DNA of 35,849 nt, from IMG/VR virus record IMGVR_UViG_3300028739_000015, positions 1-35,849 of that record. One strand, written 5' to 3'. The notes beneath the pieces are model-generated. The model saw only the letters and a list, made by a program, of their open reading frames with translations. It was not told where the DNA came from and made no database searches. Shown here in pieces: positions 24,683 to 31,668 of the stretch (its first letter is position 1; every line of letters begins with the position of its first letter). The DNA is from a virus. The translations under genes and the position numbers were made by a program.

Positions 24683-25108
24683 TTACCACCAGCATTTTGA
24701 AATATAGAAAGAATCGAAAATACGACTACTACCATAAATAAAATTAACTTTTTGACCAACTTTTATTGAGTTATAATCTTTTTCTGACATGCTTACATTA
24801 TCAGAGTATTTGTCATATTTTACGGTTATGTAGAAATTTTTGGGATGATCAGTAGTTATTGGAACCATGACTTTTCCACTCATAATCATAGAAGTACTCG
24901 TATATGCTTCAGTTATATTTTTATCTGACACATATCCAGCTGCTTCTTTTTCTGTTAACCCAATTGAATCTACACCCAAGATTATTAGACCAGCCACTAT
25001 TGCTATTAAAACTAAAGATAGAATCCACGTTAAAATACCAAGCAGGGCATACCAAAAGCCGCCTGTAAATGAATCAATAAACATGTCATAAAAAATTGAA
25101 TCTCGCAT
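24683..25108 (-). CDS. Membrane protein of unknown function
   Basis: 141 residues. One strong hydrophobic region (FWYALLGILTWILSLVLIAIVAGLIILGV, shown here in parts: WYALLGILTWILSLV and LIAIVAGLIILGV, about 19-46) is followed by a soluble beta-rich domain of about 90 residues (FYITVKYDKYSDNVSMS, VGQKVNFIYGSSRIF). The N terminus has no cleavable signal. No family is recognised. In the early/middle operon, where phage exclusion membrane proteins are often found; this is only context. Confidence 0.6.
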   Translation of the reverse strand: MRDSIFYDMFIDSFTGGFWYALLGILTWILSLVLIAIVAGLIILGVDSIGLTEKEAAGYVSDKNITEAYTSTSMIMSGKVMVPITTDHPKNFYITVKYDKYSDNVSMSEKDYNSIKVGQKVNFIYGSSRIFDSFYISKCWW

Positions 25109-25159
25109 AATTATAAATTTTATATATTAATAATAGAAAATTAAAAACAAATGGGGTTC

Positions 25160-25549
25160 TCACAAAAATCCATCTCTCCCCACCTTATCCGCATACGTCG
25201 GCACCATATCATGCACATGCCAGTATAGTTCCTCCCACGTAGGCAAAGGTCTCATTAAACCCCTGTCATCAATATAGAGAGAAGCATAAATCTTACGAGT
25301 ATCTACCCCGCCATATTTGGCAACATCTATTTTGCAACTCTCATTAATGTAATCGTATTTAATTTCATTTTCTGCAAGCCACAATACAGCCTTTGCCAGT
25401 TCTACACCGATTCTGCAAGTCCATATAATGATGGTGTAGCCTTCATACTTAAGCTTATTTATCGTGTCTTTCGCTCCCGGTATCATTTCCCCTATTTCGG
25501 GAAATTCATCCTTTACAATGGTACCATCGAAGTCAATTGCAATAATCAT
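25160..25549 (-). CDS. HAD-superfamily phosphatase
   Basis: 129 residues with HAD motif I IAIDFDGTIV (residues 2-11, Asp6 nucleophile and Asp8 acid/base), motif II around IIIWTCRIG (Thr), and a C-terminal SLYIDDRGL acidic motif. It resembles small phosphatases of the BT0820 type in Bacteroidota. Substrate unknown; nucleotides or sugar phosphates are possible. Its start overlaps the stop of the upstream gene by 4 bases. Confidence 0.8.
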   Translation of the reverse strand: MIIAIDFDGTIVKDEFPEIGEMIPGAKDTINKLKYEGYTIIIWTCRIGVELAKAVLWLAENEIKYDYINESCKIDVAKYGGVDTRKIYASLYIDDRGLMRPLPTWEELYWHVHDMVPTYADKVGRDGFL

Positions 25550-25803
25550 ATTTTCTCTTTTAATTTTAAAATTTCTCGTTCAGCAGACGCCAGCATTTTA
25601 GACACCGCTAAATATTTCCTAGTCAGCATTTCATTCTCTCTCTTAATTCTATCTACATCGTCACCCACGTCCTCACTGTCCCCCGATGTAAACCGTCCCT
25701 CCGAATCCCGCATGCGTTCAGTTGTCCCCTTAAAAGGGGGCGAGCAAAGCGGAGGAGTTACCCCAAACTTTAATACCAACTGTGTTTCGCATACTTTTTT
25801 CAT
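25546..25803 (-). CDS. Small coiled-coil protein containing a family B repeat
   Basis: 85 residues. The N-terminal third encodes the reverse complement of the family B repeat (GVTPPLCSPPFKGTTE), then an acidic stretch, then a C-terminal coiled coil (RIKRENEMLTRKYLAVSKML). Overlaps both neighbours by 4 bases. No family recognised. The repeat may have inserted into the gene, or the start may lie downstream of it (Met at ERMRDSEGRF). Confidence 0.5.
   Translation of the reverse strand: MKKVCETQLVLKFGVTPPLCSPPFKGTTERMRDSEGRFTSGDSEDVGDDVDRIKRENEMLTRKYLAVSKMLASAEREILKLKEKI
25724..25759. repeat. Dispersed repeat, family B, within a coding region
   Basis: GTCCCCTTAAAAGGGGGC followed by GAGCAAAGCGGAGGAGTT. 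Same orientation on the plus strand as the other two copies, but read antisense by the gene it lies in. Confidence 0.8.
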
Positions 25804-26267
25804 TTAAACCTATCTCTAAATTTTTGCAATCCATCATTGTCCCCTTCCAAGGGGACGAGCGTAGCGGAGGGGTTTTCTTCTTGTTTTATCTCCCCATACC
25901 TTTCATTTATCCATTCATTCAGCTTATCAACTGTCTTATTGCTCACCTCGCAATGATACTTGTATTTTCCGAAGTCAATAACCGTTTTTGAAACAATACC
26001 ACCCATGCAGGAAAAACTATTGAAAAACACTCTGTAATGCATCAAATCCATGCCACTTGTCCGCATGTCCCGAAACAACTTACCAACTGAAAGCAGAACT
26101 CCTGAGGGGCTATCTACTGCATTATTCCATCCCATAAACTTCCATTCCTTAGGAACTACCAGTTTTTCAAAGAAATCATTGCATAACCGGTTAAGTTCCT
26201 CAGCCGTTTTAGCCTCTTCGCGTCCCCAAGTACCTTTACTTCTCGGTTGGTAATGTTGTTCTACCAT
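25800..26267 (-). CDS. Phage protein of unknown function with family B repeat near its end
   Basis: 155 residues. Centre with Trp/Cys/Phe-rich segments (KEWKFMGWNNAVDSPSGVL, YRVFFNSFSCMGGIV). The C-terminal NPSATLVPLEGDNDG is encoded by a family B repeat (25839-25873), read antisense. Overlaps the methyltransferase-like gene by 32 bases and the next gene by 4 bases. No family recognised. Confidence 0.6.
   Translation of the reverse strand: MVEQHYQPRSKGTWGREEAKTAEELNRLCNDFFEKLVVPKEWKFMGWNNAVDSPSGVLLSVGKLFRDMRTSGMDLMHYRVFFNSFSCMGGIVSKTVIDFGKYKYHCEVSNKTVDKLNEWINERYGEIKQEENPSATLVPLEGDNDGLQKFRDRFK
25839..25873. repeat. Dispersed repeat, family B, third copy
   Basis: GTCCCCTTCCAAGGGGAC, then GAGCGTAGCGGAGGGGTT. 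Lies 115 bases from the second copy. Confidence 0.85.
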
Positions 26268-27480
26268 ATCTGAAACTTGTAAAGTGGATACATGCCATTG
26301 GTTTTGTCAGATCATATTTACCTTTTTCAAACCAATCTCTAAAATCCCTTTGGGATAACCCGTCATTTTCAGCAGTCAGGTAAAACGGAAAGTCGCGAAA
26401 TATCCCCCCTTCACACTTAATGGCCATACCGTCATAAGGCTGTTCAAATTCCGATTGATAAATAGCCTCCTGAACTCCTACACCGCTATCTTTATCCAAT
26501 CGAGCAAACTCTATTTGCTTATTTCCTTTCACATATTTGCCAAGTGTGTGATACTTCAAAACTATCACGGCATCACCGGCCAACACTGCGTCAATTCGTT
26601 TTTTCCAAACAGAAAAATTCCCACGGAAAGTATGAATTTTCGGATCACAACAATGAAATTTTGTAAGATTGAAGTTTGACACTTTTTCTATTTCATTATC
26701 AGAAAGAAGTCCAAATGGTATTATTCCCGAAAGTATTTTCTCTACAAAATATGTCGGCTCTCCTTTTTGCGGGTGATATGCCGGAAATGTCCGACTAACC
26801 ATTATCACGTATGTTTTGATTTTGTTTTTCATTATGAATATAATTATAAATTTACCCCCCCATTGAATTGCAATAGCTCTTGCTAAACCTGTTGGAGTTT
26901 TACTTCTTTCATGACCTTTACCTTTTCCGAGTTTTCCAAACTTACTGTATTTAGATGTGCCTGATTTTGTTTTACTCGATTTGTAAATTATATATTCAGG
27001 TTCGACTGATGTTTTTTTCTCAAATAAATTATCCGATAAATTATAATATAACTTTGGAAGATTCTTAAGCCATAAGCAGGTTGATTTTTGATATGGGTCT
27101 CCAAAATAATACGGTTGAACAATTTGATCTGGCTTTCGATAAATAGTTGACATTATTCCAATTGGATTTTCAATTGCAATTTTTTCAACCGGAGCATTTA
27201 CCACTTTCATGAAAAAATCAATTGAAGCTTGTTGCCTTCCATCTGCAATTTTTTCCTCAAAACTTCCCGATCCAGAAACTGCTAAATCTGTACATGGAGG
27301 AAAAAATATACCTACATCTGGTTTTATTAATTCTATAGCCTCAAAAACATCCATCTTCAAATGCCATTCAGGATGCCCTCCTGAGCAATCGATAATGTCA
27401 TTTGAATATGCCTGAATTCCTAATTTCCGGAGTTCAATACAAACCGCTTGTGATTCTTCGCATCCAATTAAGAACGTCAT
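26236..27480 (-). CDS. Cytosine-methyltransferase-like protein fused to a second phage domain
   Basis: 414 residues in one frame. Residues 1 to about 207 look like a small C5-methyltransferase relative: FLIGCEESQAV (motif I-like), IFFPPCTDLAVSG (motif IV, catalytic Cys in PPC) and IAIENPIG (motif VI, ENV-like). The target recognition domain is short, so activity is uncertain. After IAIQWGGKF the frame runs on through IIIFI into MKNKIKTYVIMVSRTFP, which has its own ATG at 26832 and looks like the normal start of a separate 198-residue gene (ASCH/PUA-like style, KIHTFRGNFSVWKKRI). The join goes through a G7 tract (26855-26861): one more G would give TGG GGG GGG TAA and end the first protein. 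So this is a fusion by tract change, phase variation, or a sequence error. Confidence 0.65.
   Translation of the reverse strand: MTFLIGCEESQAVCIELRKLGIQAYSNDIIDCSGGHPEWHLKMDVFEAIELIKPDVGIFFPPCTDLAVSGSGSFEEKIADGRQQASIDFFMKVVNAPVEKIAIENPIGIMSTIYRKPDQIVQPYYFGDPYQKSTCLWLKNLPKLYYNLSDNLFEKKTSVEPEYIIYKSSKTKSGTSKYSKFGKLGKGKGHERSKTPTGLARAIAIQWGGKFIIIFIMKNKIKTYVIMVSRTFPAYHPQKGEPTYFVEKILSGIIPFGLLSDNEIEKVSNFNLTKFHCCDPKIHTFRGNFSVWKKRIDAVLAGDAVIVLKYHTLGKYVKGNKQIEFARLDKDSGVGVQEAIYQSEFEQPYDGMAIKCEGGIFRDFPFYLTAENDGLSQRDFRDWFEKGKYDLTKPMACIHFTSFRYGRTTLPTEK
26855..26861 (-). repeat. G7 homopolymer at a gene fusion point
   Basis: Seven G on the minus strand, between the methyltransferase-like domain and the second domain. 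Eight G would place TAA directly after the tract and separate the genes. Confidence 0.8.
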
Positions 27481-27481
27481 A

Positions 27482-27799
27482 TCATGTAAAATAAAATGTT
27501 TTACCCGATCCGCTGCCGAATCGTTGTTGTTTAATGATTGTTGTAAACGGAAGATCGTTTTTGTTTATCTGTTCAAGTGCCTGTTTTATGGGGGTAGCAT
27601 TCGTAAAAAACTTGCATTCCCTGTCTTCGTACTTTACTTTCAAAATATACCGCCCATCTCCATGCGCTGTCTTTACGTTAGCTTCAAAGTCCAGCACTTG
27701 TATTTCGACGTTTATTACATCTTGTATAGAAATTACCGGAACATTGAATATATTTTTATCTTCAGGCGGCTTTACACCCAAATCAGAGAACTTTTTCAT
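27482..27799 (-). CDS. Small protein overlapping the DGR reverse transcriptase gene (possible accessory)
   Basis: 105 residues. The start overlaps the reverse transcriptase end by 17 bases, so translation is probably coupled. Beta-rich core (VINVEIQVLDFEANVKTA, GRYILKVKYEDRECKFFTN) and a basic Gly-rich tail (KQQRFGSGSGKTFYFT), which could suit nucleic-acid binding (OB-fold style), but no family is recognised. No Avd-type four-helix accessory protein is seen in the cassette, so this is the nearest candidate for one. It may equally be an unrelated early protein. Confidence 0.55.
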   Translation of the reverse strand: MKKFSDLGVKPPEDKNIFNVPVISIQDVINVEIQVLDFEANVKTAHGDGRYILKVKYEDRECKFFTNATPIKQALEQINKNDLPFTTIIKQQRFGSGSGKTFYFT

Positions 27800-28766
27800 T
27801 CAGTACTTTTTTAAGTAGATGCTTCGAGTCACAATGTTTTGCCCAACCCAACCAGGGAGCTATTTGCATCCGGTAACTTTTCGCATCAATATCCTTTTTA
27901 TTCAACTTTGCAGCCTTTCTGCAAAGCCGTTTTTTAATCGATTTACGCATTAATATGTGTGTATGATAGAATTTATAACCCACGAAGTCAATACCGCGAG
28001 AATCAACCGGAAATACTTGATAATTGCCTTTTAATTGTATGTTTAATCTATCCGTAAGATAATCGTTGATATCAACCAGTAAACCGTGTAAATATGGCTT
28101 ATCAGGTGCCAGTATCACCATATCATCAGCATATCGGTAGTAATACTTTACTTGCTTAGATTCTTTCAACCAATGATCAAAATAACTCAGATACAGGTTG
28201 GCGAAAAACTGACTCAGATAGTTTCCTATCGGAACACCAGGAGCAGAATCAATAATCAGATCAAGCAATTCAAGCAACCGGTTATCTTTTACCTTCAGTC
28301 GGATAATGCTTTTCAGTACATCATGGTCAATACTCGTATAAAACTTTCTTACGTCCAATTTCAGGCAGAACTGTGTATTTTCAACGTCTTTTAAATCCCG
28401 TTTAATCGCTTTTAAAACGGCATGAATTCCGCGCCCCTTGATACAGCTGTATGTCTGCTGAATGAAAATACTTGTCCATATTGGCTCCATTACATTCATA
28501 ATGGCATGGTGAACCACTCTGTCCCGAAATGGTAACCGGTAAATCTCGCGTTCTTTCGGATCGTAAATGGTAAATATGCTATATTCCGAAGTCCGGTAAG
28601 TTCCGTTTATCAATTCATCCTGTAGCTGTCTCATGTTGCTTTCCAACTCTTTTTCAAAGAGCCGAACACCATATGTATGCGCTTTACCCTTTCTGGCTTT
28701 TTCGTAAGCGAGAACCATATTATCCTCGCTGCATACCTGAGCATATAAGTTATTGTATCGTTTCAT
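27783..28766 (-). CDS. DGR reverse transcriptase
   Basis: 327 residues. Visible RT motifs: LKLDVRKFYTSIDH (motif A, catalytic Asp), PIGNYLSQFFANLY (about 178-191), which is the IGxxxSQ form seen in diversity-generating retroelements instead of the QGxxxSP of retrons and group II introns, and RYADDMVILAP (YADD, about 211-214). No maturase, endonuclease or X domain follows. The template repeat lies just upstream of the start (28871-28950) and two variable genes lie before it. The enzyme copies the TR RNA with errors at adenines; the cDNA replaces VR. Confidence 0.95.
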   Translation of the reverse strand: MKRYNNLYAQVCSEDNMVLAYEKARKGKAHTYGVRLFEKELESNMRQLQDELINGTYRTSEYSIFTIYDPKEREIYRLPFRDRVVHHAIMNVMEPIWTSIFIQQTYSCIKGRGIHAVLKAIKRDLKDVENTQFCLKLDVRKFYTSIDHDVLKSIIRLKVKDNRLLELLDLIIDSAPGVPIGNYLSQFFANLYLSYFDHWLKESKQVKYYYRYADDMVILAPDKPYLHGLLVDINDYLTDRLNIQLKGNYQVFPVDSRGIDFVGYKFYHTHILMRKSIKKRLCRKAAKLNKKDIDAKSYRMQIAPWLGWAKHCDSKHLLKKVLNEKVL

Positions 28767-28870
28767 TTCTTTGCTTTTCGTTTGGAGCTTTCGGTTTCCT
28801 TACCAGCACCTTTTGAAGTTTGTTATTTTTTTGCCAAGTGGCAGGGCCTTTATCCTTGTATCTTTATTTC

Positions 28871-28950
28871 GCATAGGTGCGAGGTGTTACCTGCATTCGC
28901 ATTCGAGTTATCGTAATTCGTATCGTTGAAAACGAAACCACTGGAAGACA
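28871..28950 (-). repeat. DGR template repeat (TR)
   Basis: 80 bases between VR gene 1 and the reverse transcriptase gene. Its minus strand is the sense strand. Compared with VR1 it differs at 14 positions, with VR2 at 20, all at T on the plus strand (A in sense), of 21 such positions. In the VR frame it reads through codons rich in AAC and AAT (NDTNYDNSNANAGNTSHLC), as expected for A-targeted diversification. The 16-base sense 3' end CACCTCGCACCTATGC is the likely IMH*. Confidence 0.97.
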
Positions 28951-28979
28951 ACCTCACAAAGACAAACAGCCTGTTTTAT

Positions 28980-29360
28980 TTACTTCAGAATGATTCTGCT
29001 GTACACTTCGGTAAATTGTCGCCCTGCATATTCTGCCATTTCCTCAGATGGAAAGCAAAGGCGCGAGGCGCAACCCGCATTCGCATACGAGCAATCGAAA
29101 TACGTACCGCTGAAAACGAAACCACCGGAAGACACTTTAAACCAAGGATACCACTTGTATTGATCAGTATCATTCCAATCGGCCTTCCAATCTCCAACTA
29201 ACGCTCTGGTGATTACTACCGCTTCATACACTGATTTGAAATATTCGCGAAGCTCTTCAGGTACTTCGTTGAATTCAGGTGTTGCAGGCATACCTGTTAC
29301 GTTCAAAGCATCTTCTACTGTTTTGATGCTTTCCATTTGTGTTGCTTCTACTTTTTCCAT
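28980..29360 (-). CDS. DGR target protein 1 (variable C-terminal domain)
   Basis: 126 residues. The N-terminal part is helical (IKTVEDALNVTG, VPEELREYFKSVYEAVVITRAL). The shared core DTDQYKWYPWFKVSSGGFVF begins the variable domain. VR1 encodes residues from SSGGFVF to ASRLC, with varied residues S, G, Y, F, C, Y, C. It ends EEMAEYAGRQFTEVYSRIILK. The pattern matches small Bacteroidota DGR targets thought to have a C-type-lectin-like fold. No signal peptide or membrane segment. It ends 29 bases before the TR. Function unknown; ligand binding is inferred from the DGR. Confidence 0.9.
   Translation of the reverse strand: MEKVEATQMESIKTVEDALNVTGMPATPEFNEVPEELREYFKSVYEAVVITRALVGDWKADWNDTDQYKWYPWFKVSSGGFVFSGTYFDCSYANAGCASRLCFPSEEMAEYAGRQFTEVYSRIILK
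29055..29134 (-). repeat. DGR variable repeat 1 (VR1)
   Basis: 80 bases aligned without gaps to the TR; 14 differences, all at TR adenines. The sense 3' 16 bases CGCCTCGCGCCTTTGC (29055-29070) are identical in VR2 and differ from the TR only at three adenines: the likely IMH. Confidence 0.97.
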
Positions 29361-29389
29361 GTGTTCAAAATTGTTTGCATTTAGGCTGA

Positions 29390-29860
29390 TTATTTAATAA
29401 AATCTGAATATAATTGTAAGAATTGTTTACCTGCATAAGTGGCTAATTCGTCACTCTTAAAGCAAAGGCGCGAGGCGAAACCCGCAAGCGCAGCCGAGAG
29501 AACGCAAAACGCATCGCCGAAAACGAAACCACCGGAAGACACTTTAAACCAAGGATACCACTTGTATTGATCAGTGTTCAGCATGTCAGGTTTCCATCCT
29601 TCATTCAATGCGCGTGTGATAGTTTTGATTTTCCGATACGTTATTTCATCATCGGTAAAACTAAGTAGTTTGAAAATAGATTCGTCTAGTGGCTTTTCGC
29701 CCAGCTCTAAACAGGCATCTTCGTAGGTTTTAACTCTATCCATAATGCTTTCGGAAAAAAAAGCCTTTCCAAAAGTATCTTCAAGTGCTACCTTGAATTC
29801 CGGAGTTGCATCCTTGTACAACTTCCTTGCATTTTGTTCTGAAATTTGTAATGTTTTCAT
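29390..29860 (-). CDS. DGR target protein 2 (variable C-terminal domain)
   Basis: 156 residues when started at MKTLQISEQNARKLYKDATP (29860); the open frame extends upstream to 29947 but there overlaps the DUF4494-like gene. The N-terminal domain (FKVALEDTFGKAFFSESIMD, RVKTYEDACLELGEKPLDE) is longer than in target 1. The core NTDQYKWYPWFKVSSGGFVF is nearly identical to target 1. VR2 encodes GDAFCVLSAALAGFASRLC, very different from VR1. It ends DELATYAGKQFLQLYSDFIK. It lies upstream of target 1 in the same operon, sharing the TR. Confidence 0.88.
   Translation of the reverse strand: MKTLQISEQNARKLYKDATPEFKVALEDTFGKAFFSESIMDRVKTYEDACLELGEKPLDESIFKLLSFTDDEITYRKIKTITRALNEGWKPDMLNTDQYKWYPWFKVSSGGFVFGDAFCVLSAALAGFASRLCFKSDELATYAGKQFLQLYSDFIK
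29462..29541 (-). repeat. DGR variable repeat 2 (VR2)
   Basis: 80 bases aligned without gaps to the TR; 20 differences at 20 of 21 TR adenines and none elsewhere. The next 35 bases beyond the VR on its sense 5' side (29542-29576) are identical to those beyond VR1. Confidence 0.97.
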
Positions 29861-29909
29861 TTTGTTATTTTTATGTGGAAGTACAAAAAATGCACTTCCA
29901 CTGATTAAT

Positions 29910-30353
29910 TTAAGCAGCCTTATCATCGGCATCATATTTAAACACATCCATAATGAGGGTCTCCGTAATAGCAGCTATTTCATAGTCTGCCATTGACCCT
30001 TTCATTCCTTCCACTACGCCTGCATTAGCCTCTTTGGTGTCATTAGCCTGAACTAGCATGCTAACGGCTGTTCTGCGTTCAACACCCTTATCTTCATCCA
30101 AGCAGATAAACATCACTTTTGCGCGATACCATTTATCTCCATTTTCATTGAAGAACATTTCGTTTATCTTTGCCCTACGAATAGCTGTTACTGTGAATTC
30201 ACCACTAATAAACGGTCTCAGTTCCTCAATAATTCTTGTCTCAGCTTCAGTAAATGACAGTGCATCTACTAAATACGTTTCACTCACTTTTACGATTTTA
30301 CCCTCTTCGCCGGTTTTTTCGTACTTAATTTTACACTCGAACCAATTATGCAT
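29910..30353 (-). CDS. DUF4494-like early phage protein
   Basis: 147 residues. WFECKIKYEKTGEEGKIVKVSETYLVDALSFTEAETRIIEELRPFISGEFTVTAIRRAKINEM (quoted here in parts: WFECKIKYEKTGEEGK, ETYLVDALSFTEAETRI, FISGEFTVTAIRRA) is the recognisable pattern of the DUF4494 family, common in Bacteroidota mobile elements. No function known. It is the gene before the DGR targets in the early operon. The C terminus is acidic. Confidence 0.8.
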   Translation of the reverse strand: MHNWFECKIKYEKTGEEGKIVKVSETYLVDALSFTEAETRIIEELRPFISGEFTVTAIRRAKINEMFFNENGDKWYRAKVMFICLDEDKGVERRTAVSMLVQANDTKEANAGVVEGMKGSMADYEIAAITETLIMDVFKYDADDKAA

Positions 30354-30368
30354 AATTTTTTTGTTTGT

Positions 30369-30401
30369 GCTTTTCCAAAGTTTCTTTTACGTTGGAAAAG
30401 C
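30369..30401 (-). other. 10-bp stem hairpin between early genes
   Basis: GCTTTTCCAA (30369-30378) and TTGGAAAAGC (30392-30401) with a 13-base loop, in the 54-base gap between the DUF3164-like and DUF4494-like genes. On the minus strand it is followed by a T- and A-rich stretch, so it might be a weak terminator or mRNA-stability element. Confidence 0.55.
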
Positions 30402-30407
30402 TGATTA

Positions 30408-31028
30408 TTATATATTTGAAAAATTCAATTCAATAGCCTCATAAGCCCCTGCAACATCTTTAACCGATACCCGGTAATAAACTTTCGAATCGGGTCGACG
30501 CTCGGCTTTTTTTATCAATTTGCAAGCTTCAGTAAGCCGGGGCTCTTTTGCTCTCTCTTCGTATCTGAATAGAGGTCCTGTTTTTTTTGGATCAAGCTTT
30601 CCACTTTTATTGTCAAAGCAACTAATAACCATATCCTTAACAAAATCCTTATCCGATTCAATAGAACTCCCAAGAAACTCATGTAGAATCTCTTTAGCTG
30701 CCATGATCGTTTGATCATCATACTGCAAGGCTTCATTTACTGACCGTTCAATCTTTATTGACCGATCGAAATTATACCATGTGTAGTTTCCTTTGAATTT
30801 AGCATCCCGTTTTATCTTATTTTCATCTAAGAAAGCCTGTTCGGCTTCCTCACAGAGCTGTTTAATCTCCTTTTTAAAGGCAATTAAACGCGCATTTACC
30901 GCCAACGCATCTTTTGCCAATCGGGCCGAATGAACTTCCATTAGCCGCTCTGACTTTGTCACGCGCTTGTATGGTATTCGAGTCCCCGACTCATCTACCC
31001 ACGTTTCGTTTTTACTTGTTTGTGTCAT
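30408..31028 (-). CDS. DUF3164-like early phage protein
   Basis: 206 residues from MTQTSKNETWVDESGTRIPY (31028); an upstream in-frame Met at 31076 is less likely. The N-terminal WVDESGTRIPYKRVTKSERL and the central GNYTWYNFDRSIKIERSVNE match the DUF3164 family found in early operons of Mu-like phages. It is basic and helical. Function unknown; early placement suggests a role in replication or transposition control. Confidence 0.75.
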   Translation of the reverse strand: MTQTSKNETWVDESGTRIPYKRVTKSERLMEVHSARLAKDALAVNARLIAFKKEIKQLCEEAEQAFLDENKIKRDAKFKGNYTWYNFDRSIKIERSVNEALQYDDQTIMAAKEILHEFLGSSIESDKDFVKDMVISCFDNKSGKLDPKKTGPLFRYEERAKEPRLTEACKLIKKAERRPDSKVYYRVSVKDVAGAYEAIELNFSNI

Positions 31029-31133
31029 TTTTTTATTGATTTTATTATAAATATTAATATTTCGTAGAGTACCCAAAAATTAAAACATGAAAGAATGATC
31101 AATCCTATCAAAACTTTCCAAAACGGGATTTCC

Positions 31134-31661
31134 TTATCTTCCATCAGATTGTATTTTAAAAGTGGATAGTTCCTCAATTCCTCCGGACAAACTTGTATTT
31201 ACACTCTCATTAAGTGTGTAATATTTTACCTCTAAGCGATGCAAATCATTGCATTTAGCCTCATAATCCGGATGAGTGATTGGATTTTCTTCAAACCATT
31301 CAACTACCCGTTGTATCTTAGCATTTATTTCCTGTAACCGCTTATTAGAATTTATCTTTTTAAGCTCTTCCTCTTCCATTTCTTCCACAGCATCTACTCG
31401 TTTATAAATTCCTTCACTCTCATATTCTTCAAGAGACATTCCAAGCTCTTTAGCACGCTTTCTATGGTACCATTTCAACCGGATTGCATTCTGAAGTTTT
31501 AACCGCTCTTCAGGGGTTATTGGTCTACGCGTATTCTTCGTTTTTAAGCGTTCTTCATATTCTTCAACCGAAAGTCCTAGTTTTTTAGCTCTTCTTTTCC
31601 GAACGCTTTTACGGGCAGCTATTTTATTAGCCTCTGCTATCTCTTCTTTTGATTTTTTCAC
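31134..31661 (-). CDS. Basic coiled-coil early protein with two related repeats
   Basis: 175 residues, highly charged. Two copies of a motif, RAKKLGLSVEEYEERLK and RAKELGMSLEEYESEG, appear near residues 23-39 and 69-84, each followed by basic or acidic helices. This looks like a duplicated DNA-binding-type helical unit. The C-terminal part has NAKIQRVVEWFEENPITHPDY. No family recognised; lies in the early operon eight bases after the upstream gene. Confidence 0.6.
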   Translation of the reverse strand: MKKSKEEIAEANKIAARKSVRKRRAKKLGLSVEEYEERLKTKNTRRPITPEERLKLQNAIRLKWYHRKRAKELGMSLEEYESEGIYKRVDAVEEMEEEELKKINSNKRLQEINAKIQRVVEWFEENPITHPDYEAKCNDLHRLEVKYYTLNESVNTSLSGGIEELSTFKIQSDGR

Positions 31662-31668
31662 AGCACAT

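Noticed and set aside
27783-28766. Group II intron or retron reverse transcriptase
   Set aside because: No maturase or endonuclease domain, no msr/msd structure, IGxxxSQ instead of QGxxxSP, and a clear TR/VR system is next to it.
28926-29201. Open frame on the plus strand through TR and VR1
   Set aside because: It is antisense to the DGR; openness follows from the target gene's composition. It has no start context or similarity.
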